This document shows positions 1 to 8,750 of a DNA stretch of 64,000 nt, piece after piece. Made by a program: the position numbers and the translations under genes. The notes under the pieces were generated by a model. That model was not told the origin of the DNA. It did not search any database and worked only from the letters and a program-made list of their open reading frames with translations. Source of the stretch: Stutzerimonas stutzeri (lineage in GTDB: Bacteria > Pseudomonadota > Gammaproteobacteria > Pseudomonadales > Pseudomonadaceae); NCBI RefSeq assembly GCF_024448895.1, contig NZ_JAMOIC010000002.1, forward strand, positions 1-64,000, written 5' to 3'. Position 1 is the first letter of the stretch, and each line of letters starts with the position of its first letter.

Positions 1-627
1 CAGAATCCAGGCGAGCCCAATCTGCTCGACGTCATCTCGCCGGATCGTTACACCATCCTGCCGAACACTGCCGGCTGCTACGACGCTGAAGAGGCGGTAC
101 GTACTTGCCGTCTCGCTCGCGAGCTGCTCGATGGCCACAAGCTGGTCAAGCTGGAAGTTCTGGCCGATCAGAAGACCTTGTTCCCGAACGTCATAGAAAC
201 CCTGAAGGCCGCCGAGGTTCTGGTCAAAGATGGTTTCGACGTCATGGTGTACACCAGCGACGACCCCATCATCGCCCGTCAGCTGGCGGACATGGGTTGC
301 ATCGCGGTGATGCCGCTGGCCGGGCTGATCGGTACGGGGCTGGGGATCTGCAATCCCTACAACCTGCGCATCATCCTTGAGGAAGCCAAGGTGCCGGTGC
401 TGGTCGACGCCGGCGTCGGTACCGCCTCCGATGCCACTATTGCGATGGAGCTGGGCTGCGAGGCGGTGCTGATGAACAGCGCTATCGCCCACGCGCAGCA
501 CCCGGTCCTGATGGCCGAAGCCATGAAGTACGCAATCGATGCTGGCCGATTGGCCTATCTGGCTGGCCGCATGCCGAAAAAACTTTACGCCAGCGCTTCC
601 TCGCCTCTGGAAGGCCTGATCCGCTAA
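1..627 (+). CDS. thiG: Thiazole synthase ThiG (5' end outside window)
   Basis: The frame is open from base 1, so the start lies upstream of the window. ThiG condenses deoxyxylulose phosphate, dehydroglycine and the ThiS thiocarboxylate into the thiazole phosphate of thiamine, in the cytoplasm. Seen here are the VKLEVL strand that carries the Schiff-base lysine, the [12 protein letters not shown] phosphate-binding loop, and the C-terminal [14 protein letters not shown] segment typical of the family. About 208 residues are present of the usual 260 or so. It ends in TAA and is followed by a terminator-like hairpin, so it is probably the last gene of a thiS-thiG unit. Identification is secure. 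Confidence 0.96.
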   Translation, partial: QNPGEPNLLDVISPDRYTILPNTAGCYDAEEAVRTCRLARELLDGHKLVKLEVLADQKTLFPNVIETLKAAEVLVKDGFDVMVYTSDDPIIARQLADMGCIAVMPLAGLIGTGLGICNPYNLRIILEEAKVPVLVDAGVGTASDATIAMELGCEAVLMNSAIAHAQHPVLMAEAMKYAIDAGRLAYLAGRMPKKLYASASSPLEGLIR

Positions 628-640
628 TTCACACTACTTG

Positions 641-677
641 CCGGCCGCGTGGGCAGCACCCACCTGGCCGGTCTTTT
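641..677 (+). terminator. Probable rho-independent terminator after thiG
   Basis: CCGGCC (641-646) pairs with GGCCGG (666-671), with an inner GTGGG/CCCAC stem, followed by TCTTTT. It begins 14 bases after the thiG stop and ends 16 bases before trmB, so it separates the two genes or weakens read-through. Confidence 0.6.
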
Positions 678-693
678 GTCCGCAGGATCGTTC

Positions 694-1404
694 ATGACTG
701 ACACTCCAAACCCGGCCCCCGTCGAGAAGCGCATGCGCACCATCAAGAGTTTCGTGATGCGTGCCGGTCGTATGACCGAGGGCCAACAGCGCGGCCTTGA
801 TCAGGGATGGCCGCGCTTCGGTCTGGATTTGGCCGATGGTTTGCGAGACTTCGATGAGGTGTTCGGTCGCCACGCGCCACGGACATTTGAAATCGGGTTT
901 GGCATGGGTCACTCAACCCTGGAGATGGCTGCTGCAGCACCGGAGCATGACTTCATTGCAGTTGAGGTGCATTCGCCCGGTGTGGGTGCGCTCCTGAGCG
1001 GACTTCTGTCACAGAATTTAAATAATGTGCGCATCTACAGTTGCGATGCGCTTGAAGTGCTGCGTGAATGCGTCCCCGACGCCAGCCTGGACAGGGTTCT
1101 ACTGTTCTTCCCTGATCCCTGGCATAAAAGTCGCCACCATAAGCGGCGCATCGTCCAGCCGGCATTCGCCGAGCTGGTACGGCAGAAACTCAAGGTCGGT
1201 GGTGTATTGCATATGGCCACTGACTGGGAGGCCTATGCAGAGCACATGCTCGACGTCATGAGCGTCGCGCCTGGCTATCTGAACCAAGCCCTAAACGGAC
1301 AGTACGTCGAGCGCCCATCGGAGCGCCCGACGACCAAGTTCGAGCGCCGCGGTGAGCGTCTGGGACATGGAGTCTGGGACTTGAAATTCGAGCGCATCGA
1401 TTGA
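694..1404 (+). CDS. trmB: tRNA (guanine-N7-)-methyltransferase TrmB
   Basis: 236 residues. TrmB places N7-methyl on G46 of the tRNA variable loop using SAM. The Rossmann SAM site [10 protein letters not shown] is near residues 67-76, the acidic AVEVH strand follows, and the [15 protein letters not shown] block is the family's tRNA and catalytic signature. I chose ATG 694, which starts MTDTPNPAP, because the open frame further upstream (from 649) lies inside the terminator hairpin and would add an atypical leader. The gene follows thiG, as in other pseudomonads. Confidence 0.95.
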   Translation: MTDTPNPAPVEKRMRTIKSFVMRAGRMTEGQQRGLDQGWPRFGLDLADGLRDFDEVFGRHAPRTFEIGFGMGHSTLEMAAAAPEHDFIAVEVHSPGVGALLSGLLSQNLNNVRIYSCDALEVLRECVPDASLDRVLLFFPDPWHKSRHHKRRIVQPAFAELVRQKLKVGGVLHMATDWEAYAEHMLDVMSVAPGYLNQALNGQYVERPSERPTTKFERRGERLGHGVWDLKFERID

Positions 1405-1567
1405 TCGCAATCGTGTGACACCGCTACATCGACTAGAGCCGTCCAGCGGCCATGGAAACCGGTAAGACCGAACGCCAGGAAGGCACGATCCCCAACATCA
1501 CTAGAGCTCTGCCCGCCGGCAGAGGCCGTCATCTGCCGCGCATATCTAGCGCAGCAAGGAGCAAGAG

Positions 1568-2905
1568 ATGTACAGAAAATTTGGAATTCTGCTACTGGCG
1601 GCCTGTGCCAGCCAGGCCCACGCCCAGGTCGATGATGCACAGGCCGTGCGCCTGGGTCAGGACCTGACCCCACTGGGTGCCGAGCGCGCCGCTAACGCCG
1701 CCGGTACGATTCCGGCCTGGACCGGCGGCGTGCAAGCCCCCGCAGGTTACGAGCCGGGCATGCACCATCCCGATCCCTACGCGTCCGATCCTGTGCTGTA
1801 CAAGGTCGACCAGAGCAACGTTGCCGAATACGCCGCGCTGCTGCCCGAAGGGTTGCGAGCATTGGTTGAGCGGCATTCGGACTTCCACCTGCGAGTATTT
1901 CCATCTCGCCGCAGCGCTGCCAATCCGCAGCGTATCTATGATGCGACCCGCCTGAATGCGGTCAATGCCGAGCTGATCGCCAACGGCAACGGAATCAGGG
2001 GCGCCTCGGCAGGTATCCCCTTTCCGATTCCGAAAGACGGGATGGAAGTGATCTGGAATCACGTGTTGCATTACAAGGGTGACCAGACGCACTTCGTCAA
2101 CAACCAGGCCGTAGTCATCAATGGCAACCCGACCTACATCAAACGTGATCGCCACATCTACTACGTCTACAACCGTGAAGGGATGACCCAGGCTGATCTG
2201 GACAACACGTCCCTGTACTACAAATACCGAGTGACTGCGCCAGCCAAGCTGTCGGGCACCGCACTGGTGGTCCAGGACCCGCTGGATCAGGTTCTTGCGG
2301 TTCGCAAGGCCTGGCGCTACAGCCCGGCCGACCGTCGCGTTCGTCGCCTGCCATCGCTTGCCTATGACTCGCTGCAACCGGATACCAGTGGCCTGGCCAC
2401 TGCTGACGTGGTGGACTCCTTCAATGGCGCGCCCGACCGTTACGAGTGGCAGCTGGTCGGCAAGCGCGAAATGCTTGTGCCGTACAACAGCTATGCCGTT
2501 CACCAGAAGGGCATCCCCTACGAAAAGATCGTCGGCCCGAAAACCTTGAATCCGGAATTGCTGCGCTACGAGTTGCATCGGGTGTGGGTCGTCGACGCAA
2601 CACTGCGCAAGGGCTTCAATCACCCCTATGACAAGCGTCGTTTCTATATCGACGAGGACAGCTGGTCGATCCTGGCTGTTGACCTGTTTGACGAGAAGGG
2701 TGCGTTGATCGGGCTGCAGGAGAGCCATCCGATCAGCTACTACGACGTGCCGATGTTCAACAGCACAGTGGAAACGCTCTACCACCTCAAGGACGGCAAC
2801 TACTTCGTCGACGGTCTGGACAACAATGAGCAAATGTATGACTTCGACGCCAAGCTGACGCCGCGCGATTTCTCCCCCGCAGCACTGCGCCGCGGCGGAA
2901 ACTGA
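1568..2905 (+). CDS. DUF1329 family exported protein
   Basis: 445 residues. The N-terminus (MYRKFGILLLAACASQAHA) is a Sec signal peptide with an AHA cleavage site. The rest matches the DUF1329 family by its early PLGAERAANAAGTIPAWTGG stretch and by the aromatic segments spread through the protein, such as HIYYVYNREGM and YDKRRFYIDEDSW. DUF1329 proteins have a LolA/LolB-like fold and are thought to act in the periplasm or outer membrane. They often occur beside RND exporters and DUF1302 proteins, but here the gene stands alone with its own terminator. The Shine-Dalgarno AAGGAG sits just before ATG 1568. Molecular function is unknown. Confidence 0.85.
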   Translation: MYRKFGILLLAACASQAHAQVDDAQAVRLGQDLTPLGAERAANAAGTIPAWTGGVQAPAGYEPGMHHPDPYASDPVLYKVDQSNVAEYAALLPEGLRALVERHSDFHLRVFPSRRSAANPQRIYDATRLNAVNAELIANGNGIRGASAGIPFPIPKDGMEVIWNHVLHYKGDQTHFVNNQAVVINGNPTYIKRDRHIYYVYNREGMTQADLDNTSLYYKYRVTAPAKLSGTALVVQDPLDQVLAVRKAWRYSPADRRVRRLPSLAYDSLQPDTSGLATADVVDSFNGAPDRYEWQLVGKREMLVPYNSYAVHQKGIPYEKIVGPKTLNPELLRYELHRVWVVDATLRKGFNHPYDKRRFYIDEDSWSILAVDLFDEKGALIGLQESHPISYYDVPMFNSTVETLYHLKDGNYFVDGLDNNEQMYDFDAKLTPRDFSPAALRRGGN

Positions 2906-2921
2906 TCCCCCGATACAAAGA

Positions 2922-2947
2922 AGCCGCCTTTTCAGGCGGCTTTTTTG
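2922..2947 (+). terminator. Rho-independent terminator, DUF1329 gene
   Basis: GCCGCC, a TTTTCA loop, GGCGGC, then six T. On the opposite strand the same stem is followed by TTCTTTG, so it may also end arcC transcription, which converges on it. Confidence 0.85.
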
Positions 2948-2997
2948 TTCCCCCACGCCCGACAAGCAGCTTACTTCCTGATTGTTGAGTCCTCAGG

Positions 2998-3921
2998 CTA
3001 GGTAACGGTTTTTGCCGTGAGGCTGACCCGTGTTCCTGCTCGGCCCTGGACGATCGCCTCGATGTCGCCCAGCGAGCCGATCACCGCTACCTTGCCGGTA
3101 TGCCGAACAAACTCGCAGGCTGCCTGCACCTTCGGCCCCATCGAACCGGCGGCGAAGCCGAGTTCCTCCAGCTGATCGGGGTGCGCCTCGGCGATCCGAC
3201 GCTGCTGTGGTGTGCCCCAGTCCAAATACGCCCCATCGACATCCGTCGCGATCACCAGCAGATCGGCCTCAAGTTGCTCGGCCAGGAGGGCTGAACACAG
3301 GTCCTTGTCGATCACCGCCTCGACGCCCTCAAGCCGACCATTCTGGTTGTAGACAGTGGGAATCCCGCCTCCGCCTGCACAGATCACCACGCTGCCTTTT
3401 TCCAGCAGCCAGCGGATCGGCCGGATCTCGAAAATTCGCTTCGGTCGGGGGCTTGCGACCACTCTGCGAAAGCGATCGCCGTCTGCGGCGATGCTCCAGC
3501 CTTTTTCCCGCGCCAGGCGGTCGGCCTCTTCGCGACTGTAGACCGGGCCGATTGGTTTGCTCGGGCTTTTGAACGCAGGGTCGGCAGCGTCTACCTCGAC
3601 CTGAGTCAGCAAGGTCGCGAAGGGAACCTCGAACGGCAGCAGATTGCCCAGCTCCTGCTCGATGATGTAGCCGATCATGCCTTCGGTTTCGGCGCCGAGC
3701 ACGTCCAGCGGGAAGGGGTTGCCCGCGTCATAGGCGGCACCTTGAAGCGCCAGCAGGCCGACCTGTGGGCCGTTACCGTGGGCAATCACCAGTTCGTTGC
3801 CGGGTGCCACTTTTGCGATTTGCTCGCAGGCGACACGAACGTTGTCGCGTTGGTTTTCTGCGGTCATGGGCTCACCGCGACGCAGGAGGGCGTTGCCGCC
3901 CAGCGCAATGACTAATCTCAT
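2998..3921 (-). CDS. arcC: Carbamate kinase ArcC
   Basis: 307 residues. This is the last step of the arginine deiminase pathway: carbamoyl phosphate + ADP to ATP, CO2 and ammonia. The N-terminal [12 protein letters not shown] motif, AHGNGPQVG, and the [12 protein letters not shown] loop are the amino-acid kinase signatures of this family, and the length is standard. The start is supported by GAGGAG about 10 bases upstream. It is the promoter-distal gene of arcDABC and is separated from arcB by two stem-loops. Identification is secure. Confidence 0.96.
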   Translation of the reverse strand: MRLVIALGGNALLRRGEPMTAENQRDNVRVACEQIAKVAPGNELVIAHGNGPQVGLLALQGAAYDAGNPFPLDVLGAETEGMIGYIIEQELGNLLPFEVPFATLLTQVEVDAADPAFKSPSKPIGPVYSREEADRLAREKGWSIAADGDRFRRVVASPRPKRIFEIRPIRWLLEKGSVVICAGGGGIPTVYNQNGRLEGVEAVIDKDLCSALLAEQLEADLLVIATDVDGAYLDWGTPQQRRIAEAHPDQLEELGFAAGSMGPKVQAACEFVRHTGKVAVIGSLGDIEAIVQGRAGTRVSLTAKTVT

Positions 3922-3946
3922 GGTGTGTTACTCCTCGTGCGGGCTT

Positions 3947-3994
3947 GGCGGCTGGGAGCCGCCTCGCCCTTGGGCCCTCTTCGTAAGAAGAGGG
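3947..3994 (-). repeat. Two tandem stem-loops between arcB and arcC
   Basis: Stem 1 is GGCGGCT/AGCCGCC (3947-3953, 3957-3963) with a GGG loop. Stem 2 is CCCTCTTC/GAAGAGGG (3975-3982, 3987-3994) with a GTAA loop. Neither is followed by a T-run in the arc direction, so they look like mRNA processing or stability hairpins rather than terminators. That role is inferred. Confidence 0.6.
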
Positions 3995-4005
3995 GAGGTA
4001 CAGGC

Positions 4006-5016
4006 TCAGATGTCAGCCAGCGTCGAGACCAGGATTGCCTTGATGGTGTGCATGCGGTTTTCCGCCTGCTCGAAGGCAATGTTGTAGGGCGACTCGAACA
4101 CGTCCTCGGTGACCTCTATACCGTTGGCCAGGTGCGGGTAATTGGCCGCGATCTCCTTGCCGACCTTGGTCTCGCTGTTATGGAACGCAGGCAGGCAGTG
4201 CATGAACTTGCTGCGCGGGTTGCCGGTGGCCTGCATCAGCGCCGTGTTCACCTGATAGGGGAGCAGTTGCTCGATGCGCTCGGCCCAGGCTTCGACCGGC
4301 TCACCCATGGACACCCACACATCGGTGTGCACGAAGTCCACACCTTCTACGGCTGCGATCGGGTCCTCGGTAAGCGTCAGCCGCGCGCCACTCTGTGCGG
4401 CGAAATCCTGACAGGCCTTGATGTGCGCTTCGCTTGGCCAGAGTGCGCGGGGCGCAGCGATGCGTACGTCCATGCCCAGCTTGGCACCGATCAACAGCAG
4501 GGAATTACCCATGTTGTTGCGCGCATCGCCGAGGTAGGCATAGCTGATCTGATGCAGTGCCTTGTCGCTGTGCTCGCGCATGGTCATCACGTCGGCAATC
4601 ATCTGCGTGGGGTGATATTCATCCGTCAGGCCGTTGTAGACAGGCACACCGGCATAGCGGGCCAGCTCTTCGACGATCTCCTGCTTGAAGCCGCGGTACT
4701 CGATCGCGTCATACATGCGCCCCAGCACGCGCGCGGTGTCCTTCATGCTTTCCTTGTGGCCGATCTGCGAGGAGTTGGGGTCGATGTAGGTGACGTTCGC
4801 GCCCTGGTCGTAAGCCGCCACTTCAAAAGCGCAACGGGTGCGAGTAGAAGTTTTCTCGAAGATCAGCGCAATGTTCTTGCCTTTCAGGTGCTGGCGCTCG
4901 GTACCTGTGTATTTGGCGCGCTTTAGATCACGGGACAGGTCGAGCAGGTGACGCAGCTCGCGTTCGCTGTGGTGCATCAGGCTGAGCAGGCTACGGTTGT
5001 GGATATTGAAGGGCAT
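4006..5016 (-). CDS. arcB: Catabolic ornithine carbamoyltransferase ArcB
   Basis: 336 residues, the same length as P. aeruginosa ArcB. It phosphorolyses citrulline to ornithine and carbamoyl phosphate in the arginine deiminase pathway. The carbamoyl-phosphate site KTSTRTRC and the [10 protein letters not shown] motif are intact. The frame extends to 5070, but ATG 5016 (start MPFNIHNRS) matches the family and has GAGGAAC just upstream. Its place between arcA and arcC marks it as the catabolic enzyme, not anabolic ArgF. Confidence 0.95.
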   Translation of the reverse strand: MPFNIHNRSLLSLMHHSERELRHLLDLSRDLKRAKYTGTERQHLKGKNIALIFEKTSTRTRCAFEVAAYDQGANVTYIDPNSSQIGHKESMKDTARVLGRMYDAIEYRGFKQEIVEELARYAGVPVYNGLTDEYHPTQMIADVMTMREHSDKALHQISYAYLGDARNNMGNSLLLIGAKLGMDVRIAAPRALWPSEAHIKACQDFAAQSGARLTLTEDPIAAVEGVDFVHTDVWVSMGEPVEAWAERIEQLLPYQVNTALMQATGNPRSKFMHCLPAFHNSETKVGKEIAANYPHLANGIEVTEDVFESPYNIAFEQAENRMHTIKAILVSTLADI

Positions 5017-5070
5017 GATGGGTGTTCCTCTGATGTGGGCGTGCCGGGCGAAGCTCGTCCGGCGCTGCAA

Positions 5071-6327
5071 TCAATAGTCGAGTGCGTCGCGGACGATCGG
5101 GCAGGTCATGCAGTGGCCACCGCCGCGGCCTCGTCCCAGCTCACTGGCGCTGATGGTGATGACTTCGACGCCAGCTTTGCGCAGCATGGTATTGGTGAAG
5201 GTGTTGCGGTCGTAGCCAATGACTACGCCCGGCTCAAGCGCGACAACGTTGTTGCCGTCGTCCCACTGCTCGCGCTCGACTTCATAGCTATCGCCGCCCG
5301 TTTCGACTACGCGTAAAGCGGGTAGGCCGAGGGCCTCGGCCACCACCTCAAGGAAGGTCGAACTCTCGCGGCGCACATCGATGCCACCGGTCTTGCTTTC
5401 GTCCGGGCGCAGGCTGAAGGCGACGATGCCTTGCACTACGTCGGGGTAGACGGTGACCAGATCCCGGTCGCAGAAGCTGAACACCGTGTCCAGATGCATT
5501 GCCGAGCGCGAGCGAGGCAGGCCGGCGACGATCACTCGCTCGGCTGCGCCCTGGCGGAACAGTGACTGGGCCAACTGGCCAATCGCCTGGCGGGAGCTGC
5601 GCTCACCCATCCCGATCAGGACCACGCCATTGCCGATGGGCATCACGTCGCCGCCCTCCAGTGTGGCCAGGCCGTGATCGAGCTCGGGGTCGCCGTACCA
5701 GATCTTGAAGTCCTGATCGGCAAACTCGGGGTGGAAGTGGTAGATCGACGCGGTGAGCAGTGTTTCCTGACGCCGTGCTGTCCAGTGCATGGGGTTGAGC
5801 GATACGCCGCCGTAGATCCAGCAACTGGTGTCGCGGGTGAAAATCGTGTTGGGCAGCGGCGGCAGGATAAAGCTCGAATGGCCAAGGTAGTCGCGGAACA
5901 TGCTGACGATTTCGCCGCTTTGCGTGCCCGGCAGGTCACTGCCCGAGACGCCGCCGATCAGATACTCAGCGAGGTGGCGGGGCTGTTGCTCCTCGAGCCA
6001 GCTGCGCACTTCGTTCTGAAGGCCAATGCCGACCTGATTCGCCGTGATCTTGCGGTCGAGGATCCATTTCAGCGCCTCAGGATTGCTTACCGTCTCGGTC
6101 AGCAAGTTATGCATTTCGAGGACTTCAACGCCTCGCTCACGCATCTTTGTGACGAAATCGAAGTGATCGCGCTTGGCCTGGTTTACCCACATCACATCAT
6201 CGAACAACAGTTCGTCGCAGTTGGTTGGGGTAAGCCGTTGGTGAGCAAGGCCTGGCGAGCAGACCATCACTTTGCGCAGCTTGCCGGCTTCTGAATGGAC
6301 ACCCAATTTCAGGGGTTGCGGGGTCAT
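5071..6327 (-). CDS. arcA: Arginine deiminase ArcA
   Basis: 418 residues, identical in length to P. aeruginosa ArcA. It hydrolyses arginine to citrulline and ammonia. The start is ATG 6327 with AAGGAG 7 bases upstream; the open frame continues 9 codons further without support. The N-terminal [19 protein letters not shown], the central FTRDTS and [10 protein letters not shown] segments, and the C-terminal GGGHCMTCP with the catalytic cysteine are all intact. The stop lies 54 bases before arcB. Confidence 0.97.
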   Translation of the reverse strand: MTPQPLKLGVHSEAGKLRKVMVCSPGLAHQRLTPTNCDELLFDDVMWVNQAKRDHFDFVTKMRERGVEVLEMHNLLTETVSNPEALKWILDRKITANQVGIGLQNEVRSWLEEQQPRHLAEYLIGGVSGSDLPGTQSGEIVSMFRDYLGHSSFILPPLPNTIFTRDTSCWIYGGVSLNPMHWTARRQETLLTASIYHFHPEFADQDFKIWYGDPELDHGLATLEGGDVMPIGNGVVLIGMGERSSRQAIGQLAQSLFRQGAAERVIVAGLPRSRSAMHLDTVFSFCDRDLVTVYPDVVQGIVAFSLRPDESKTGGIDVRRESSTFLEVVAEALGLPALRVVETGGDSYEVEREQWDDGNNVVALEPGVVIGYDRNTFTNTMLRKAGVEVITISASELGRGRGGGHCMTCPIVRDALDY

Positions 6328-6402
6328 GGCAGTACTCCTTGCAGGTCTTCGCACCGGTAGGTGCTCAGTGGTTCGCCATCGCTCGTGGCAATGGTCGAGG
6401 AG

Positions 6403-6421
6403 TAGGCGCAGTTGGCGCCTA
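6403..6421 (-). repeat. Stem-loop between arcD and arcA
   Basis: Perfect 7-bp inverted repeat TAGGCGC/GCGCCTA with a 5-base loop, just after the arcD stop, without a T-run. It probably marks an arcD/arcA processing or stability point, since read-through from the arcD promoter is needed for arcABC. That role is inferred. Confidence 0.55.
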
Positions 6422-6427
6422 AAAGGA

Positions 6428-7855
6428 TCAAAGCGAAAGGAAACCGTCGTACAAACCGTAGGCCGCGATGCCAGCGCCTATCACGACCGCGGCGAAGATC
6501 AGCTTCTCGACCGTGGTGAATACCGGCTCGCCGCGTTCATGCTTGGCTTTGGCGAACAGCAGCGCGCCGGGTGCATAGAGCAGCGCAGACAGCAGCAGGT
6601 ATTGCACGCCGCCGGCGTAAACGAGCCAGAGTGCGTACAGCGTGGCAATGGCGGCCACCAGCAGATCCTTGCGTCGCTCACCAGGCGCATTCTCGTAGCC
6701 TTCCCCCCGAATGCTGATCAGCAGCGCGTAGGCCGCGGACCAGAAATAGGGCACAAGGATCATCGAAGTGGCGAGGTAGAGCAGGCTCAGGTAGGTCGAA
6801 GCGCTGAACAGCGTGATGATCAGAAAGAATTGGATCAGCCCATTGGACAGTCAGAGCGCGTTGACGGGAACGTGATTCGCATTTTCCTTGCGCAGGAAGT
6901 TCGGCATGGTGTGGTCCCGCGCGCCGGCAAAGAGAATCTCGGCGCATAGCAGGGTCCAGGAAAGCAGGGCGCCGGCCAGTGAAACCACCAGCCCGGCACT
7001 GATCAGCACAGCGCCCCAGCGTCCCACCACGTGCTCCAGTACCCCGGCCATGGAAGGGTTCTTCAAGCCTGCGAGTTCAGCCTGGCTCATGATTCCCATG
7101 GACAGGACGTTGACCAGCACGAGTAGCGCGAGCACACCAATGAAGCCGATCACGGTCGCCTTGCCGACATCGCTGCGTCGCTCGGCACGCGCCGAGTAGA
7201 CGCTGGCGCCCTCGATGCCGATGAAGACCCATACGGTCACCAGCATCATGTTGCGCACCTGCTGCATGACACTGCCCAGCTCCAGATTGCCGCGGCCCCA
7301 GAAGTCTGCGGTGAACACTTCCAGGCGAAAGGCGATGGCGGCAAGGACAATAAACATGATTAGCGGCACGATCTTGGCGATGGTGCTGACCAGATTGATG
7401 AACGCGGCCTGCTGAATGCCACGCAGGACTAGCAGATGTACACCCCAAAGCACCAGTGATGCGCCGATCACAGCCGGCAAGGTGTTGCCCTCCCCAAAGA
7501 TCGGGAAGAAATAGCCCAAGGTGCTGAACAGCAGGACGAAATAACTGACGTTGCCGATCCAGGCACTTATCCAGTAGCCCCAGGCAGACGAGAAACCCAT
7601 ATAGTCGCCGAAGCCCGCCTTGGCGTAGGCATAGACACCTGCATCGAGGTCCGGTTTGCGGTTGGCTAGAGTCTGGAAGACGAAGGCAAGGGTGAGCATG
7701 CCGATGGCTGTGATGCCCCAGCCGATGAGGATCGCGCCGGCACTGGCGCTCGCGGCCATGTTCTGCGGCAGAGAAAATATCCCGCCGCCAATCATCGAGC
7801 CCACCACCAATGCGATCAGCGCACTGAGTTTCAATTGTTTCGAGGCCGTGACCAT
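6428..7855 (-). pseudogene. arcD: Arginine/ornithine antiporter ArcD, interrupted by an in-frame TGA
   Basis: The reading frame codes for a full APC-family antiporter of about 475 codons, from KQLKLSALIALVVGSMIGGG through WGYWISAW to LLYAPGALLFAKAKHE and the end at 6428. One codon at 6851-6853 reads TGA. It falls between VPVNAL and LSNGLIQFF, where the relative I recall has Trp (NALWL), so a single TGG-to-TGA change explains it. No frameshift is involved: both halves share one frame. Translation would stop after 334 residues, before the last membrane segments, so import of arginine and export of ornithine is probably lost unless the base is a sequencing error. The start is ATG 7855 with AAGGAG 7 bases upstream, not the Met at 7870. 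Confidence 0.88.
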
Positions 7856-7891
7856 ACCTGTCTCCTTCAAGGAACGTGCTTAGTCGAGGCC

Positions 7892-7933
7892 ATTGAATGC
7901 CTATCTGCACGACGTGGTCATGACAGGGATCAA
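7892..7933 (-). promoter_or_regulatory. Anr (FNR-type) site and -10 of arcDABC
   Basis: On the minus strand TTGAT-CCCT-GTCAT (7933-7920) matches 8 of 10 positions of TTGAT-N4-ATCAA. A TTCAAT hexamer (7897-7892) lies 22 bases after it, the spacing expected for an activator centred near -41.5. Anr control of arcDABC under low oxygen is established in P. aeruginosa; the site here is read from sequence only. Confidence 0.6.
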
Positions 7934-7979
7934 CAAAGCGCCGGGGTAGTGGTGCAAGGATGAGCTTGACGGTCAAGGC

Positions 7980-8462
7980 GTGCCTGACGCCCTGGAAGAT
8001 ACCGAGCTAGAGCGGTTGCGCATTCAGAAATGCACGAAGGGGGATGTCGTGTTTAGACCAGGTCATGTGGAGGTCAGCCGATTGCCATCGGGAGACTTTC
8101 CGGGGTTTCACCTGCTACTCGAATACCATGTCGAAGGGCCGGCTCAGAAGCCGGAATGGGCCTCTTTCCACCTGCACGGGAAGATCGACCAGACGCCGAT
8201 CGACGAACGATTCGCGATGCATCGCGACGTTGCGTTCAATTTCCTGCAGCGCATCCGTCAATGCCTGCGTAAGCGCGGCTTGCACCTGCACACGGATGTG
8301 CTGTTCGCATTTCACGCGGATTACGATCCGATGTTCGAAGACTTGCGCCACCAGCTGCACGGGATGCCCGGCGAGCCTGTGGACCTCGAACGCTTCTTGC
8401 GAGAAGACGAGTTCACGTCAATTTCGGTCAGCGACCACCCCAATGATGAACAGCATCAGTAA
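7980..8462 (+). CDS. Hypothetical protein, 160 residues
   Basis: I do not recognise this protein. It starts with GTG 7980, the only start codon between the upstream in-frame stop at 7947 and the body of the frame, and it has no clear Shine-Dalgarno. It is soluble, has no signal peptide, is rich in His, Arg and acidic residues, and contains two Cys. Visible segments are HLLLEYHVEG, a FHLHGKIDQ strand-like stretch, an FLQRIRQCLRKRG basic helix and FAFHADYDPMFEDL. Codon use resembles its neighbours. It is transcribed away from arcD, and its last 45 bases overlap the end of the convergent DUF3392 gene. It may be a conserved Pseudomonas protein, possibly sharing the Anr control region. Confidence 0.55.
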   Translation: MPDALEDTELERLRIQKCTKGDVVFRPGHVEVSRLPSGDFPGFHLLLEYHVEGPAQKPEWASFHLHGKIDQTPIDERFAMHRDVAFNFLQRIRQCLRKRGLHLHTDVLFAFHADYDPMFEDLRHQLHGMPGEPVDLERFLREDEFTSISVSDHPNDEQHQ

Positions 8463-8741
8463 CAGCACCGGCGCCAGGGTGTAGTTGTTGAATTGCGACA
8501 GTCCCTTTGCCAGCCAGGGGCTGAGATAGATGATGCCGAGGCCGTACACCAGCGCGCAGAACAGGACAAAGGCTAGCGTCCGCAATACGAAATTCCATCC
8601 TCCGATATTCCGCTGTACCCAGGCATTCAATGCGGGCCCGAACAGGACGAACAGTGTGGCCATTATCGCCAGTGAAATGTCGGACAGGTGATGGCGGCTC
8701 CACCGTGACAGCGTGGCAATAAGGTCGAGTACGAGATCCAT
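8418..8741 (-). CDS. DUF3392 family small membrane protein
   Basis: 107 residues with three or four hydrophobic segments (around ISLAIMATLFVLFGPAL, LRTLAFVLFCALVYGLGI and LAPVLLLMLFIIGVVA). The NRNIGGWNFV-like loop (here QRNIGGWNFV) and the length fit DUF3392, found in the same place before hemW in pseudomonads. It lies 9 bases downstream of hemW in the same direction, so it is probably the last gene of the hemW operon. Function is unknown. Confidence 0.8.
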   Translation of the reverse strand: MDLVLDLIATLSRWSRHHLSDISLAIMATLFVLFGPALNAWVQRNIGGWNFVLRTLAFVLFCALVYGLGIIYLSPWLAKGLSQFNNYTLAPVLLLMLFIIGVVADRN

Positions 8742-8750
8742 GCGGGGTCC

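Noticed and set aside
1507-1524. CTCTGCC/GGCAGAG hairpin before the DUF1329 gene as a trmB terminator
   Set aside because: There is no T-run and the stem is only 7 bp; it is not strong enough to call.
1592-2965. 457-codon open frame antisense to the DUF1329 gene
   Set aside because: The plus-strand protein has a signal peptide and family match; the antisense frame has none and is a by-product of high GC codon use.
6764-6853. Frameshift or selenocysteine reading of the arcD TGA
   Set aside because: Both halves are in one frame, so no shift is needed. The family uses Trp here, and I see no selenocysteine insertion element logic for an antiporter.
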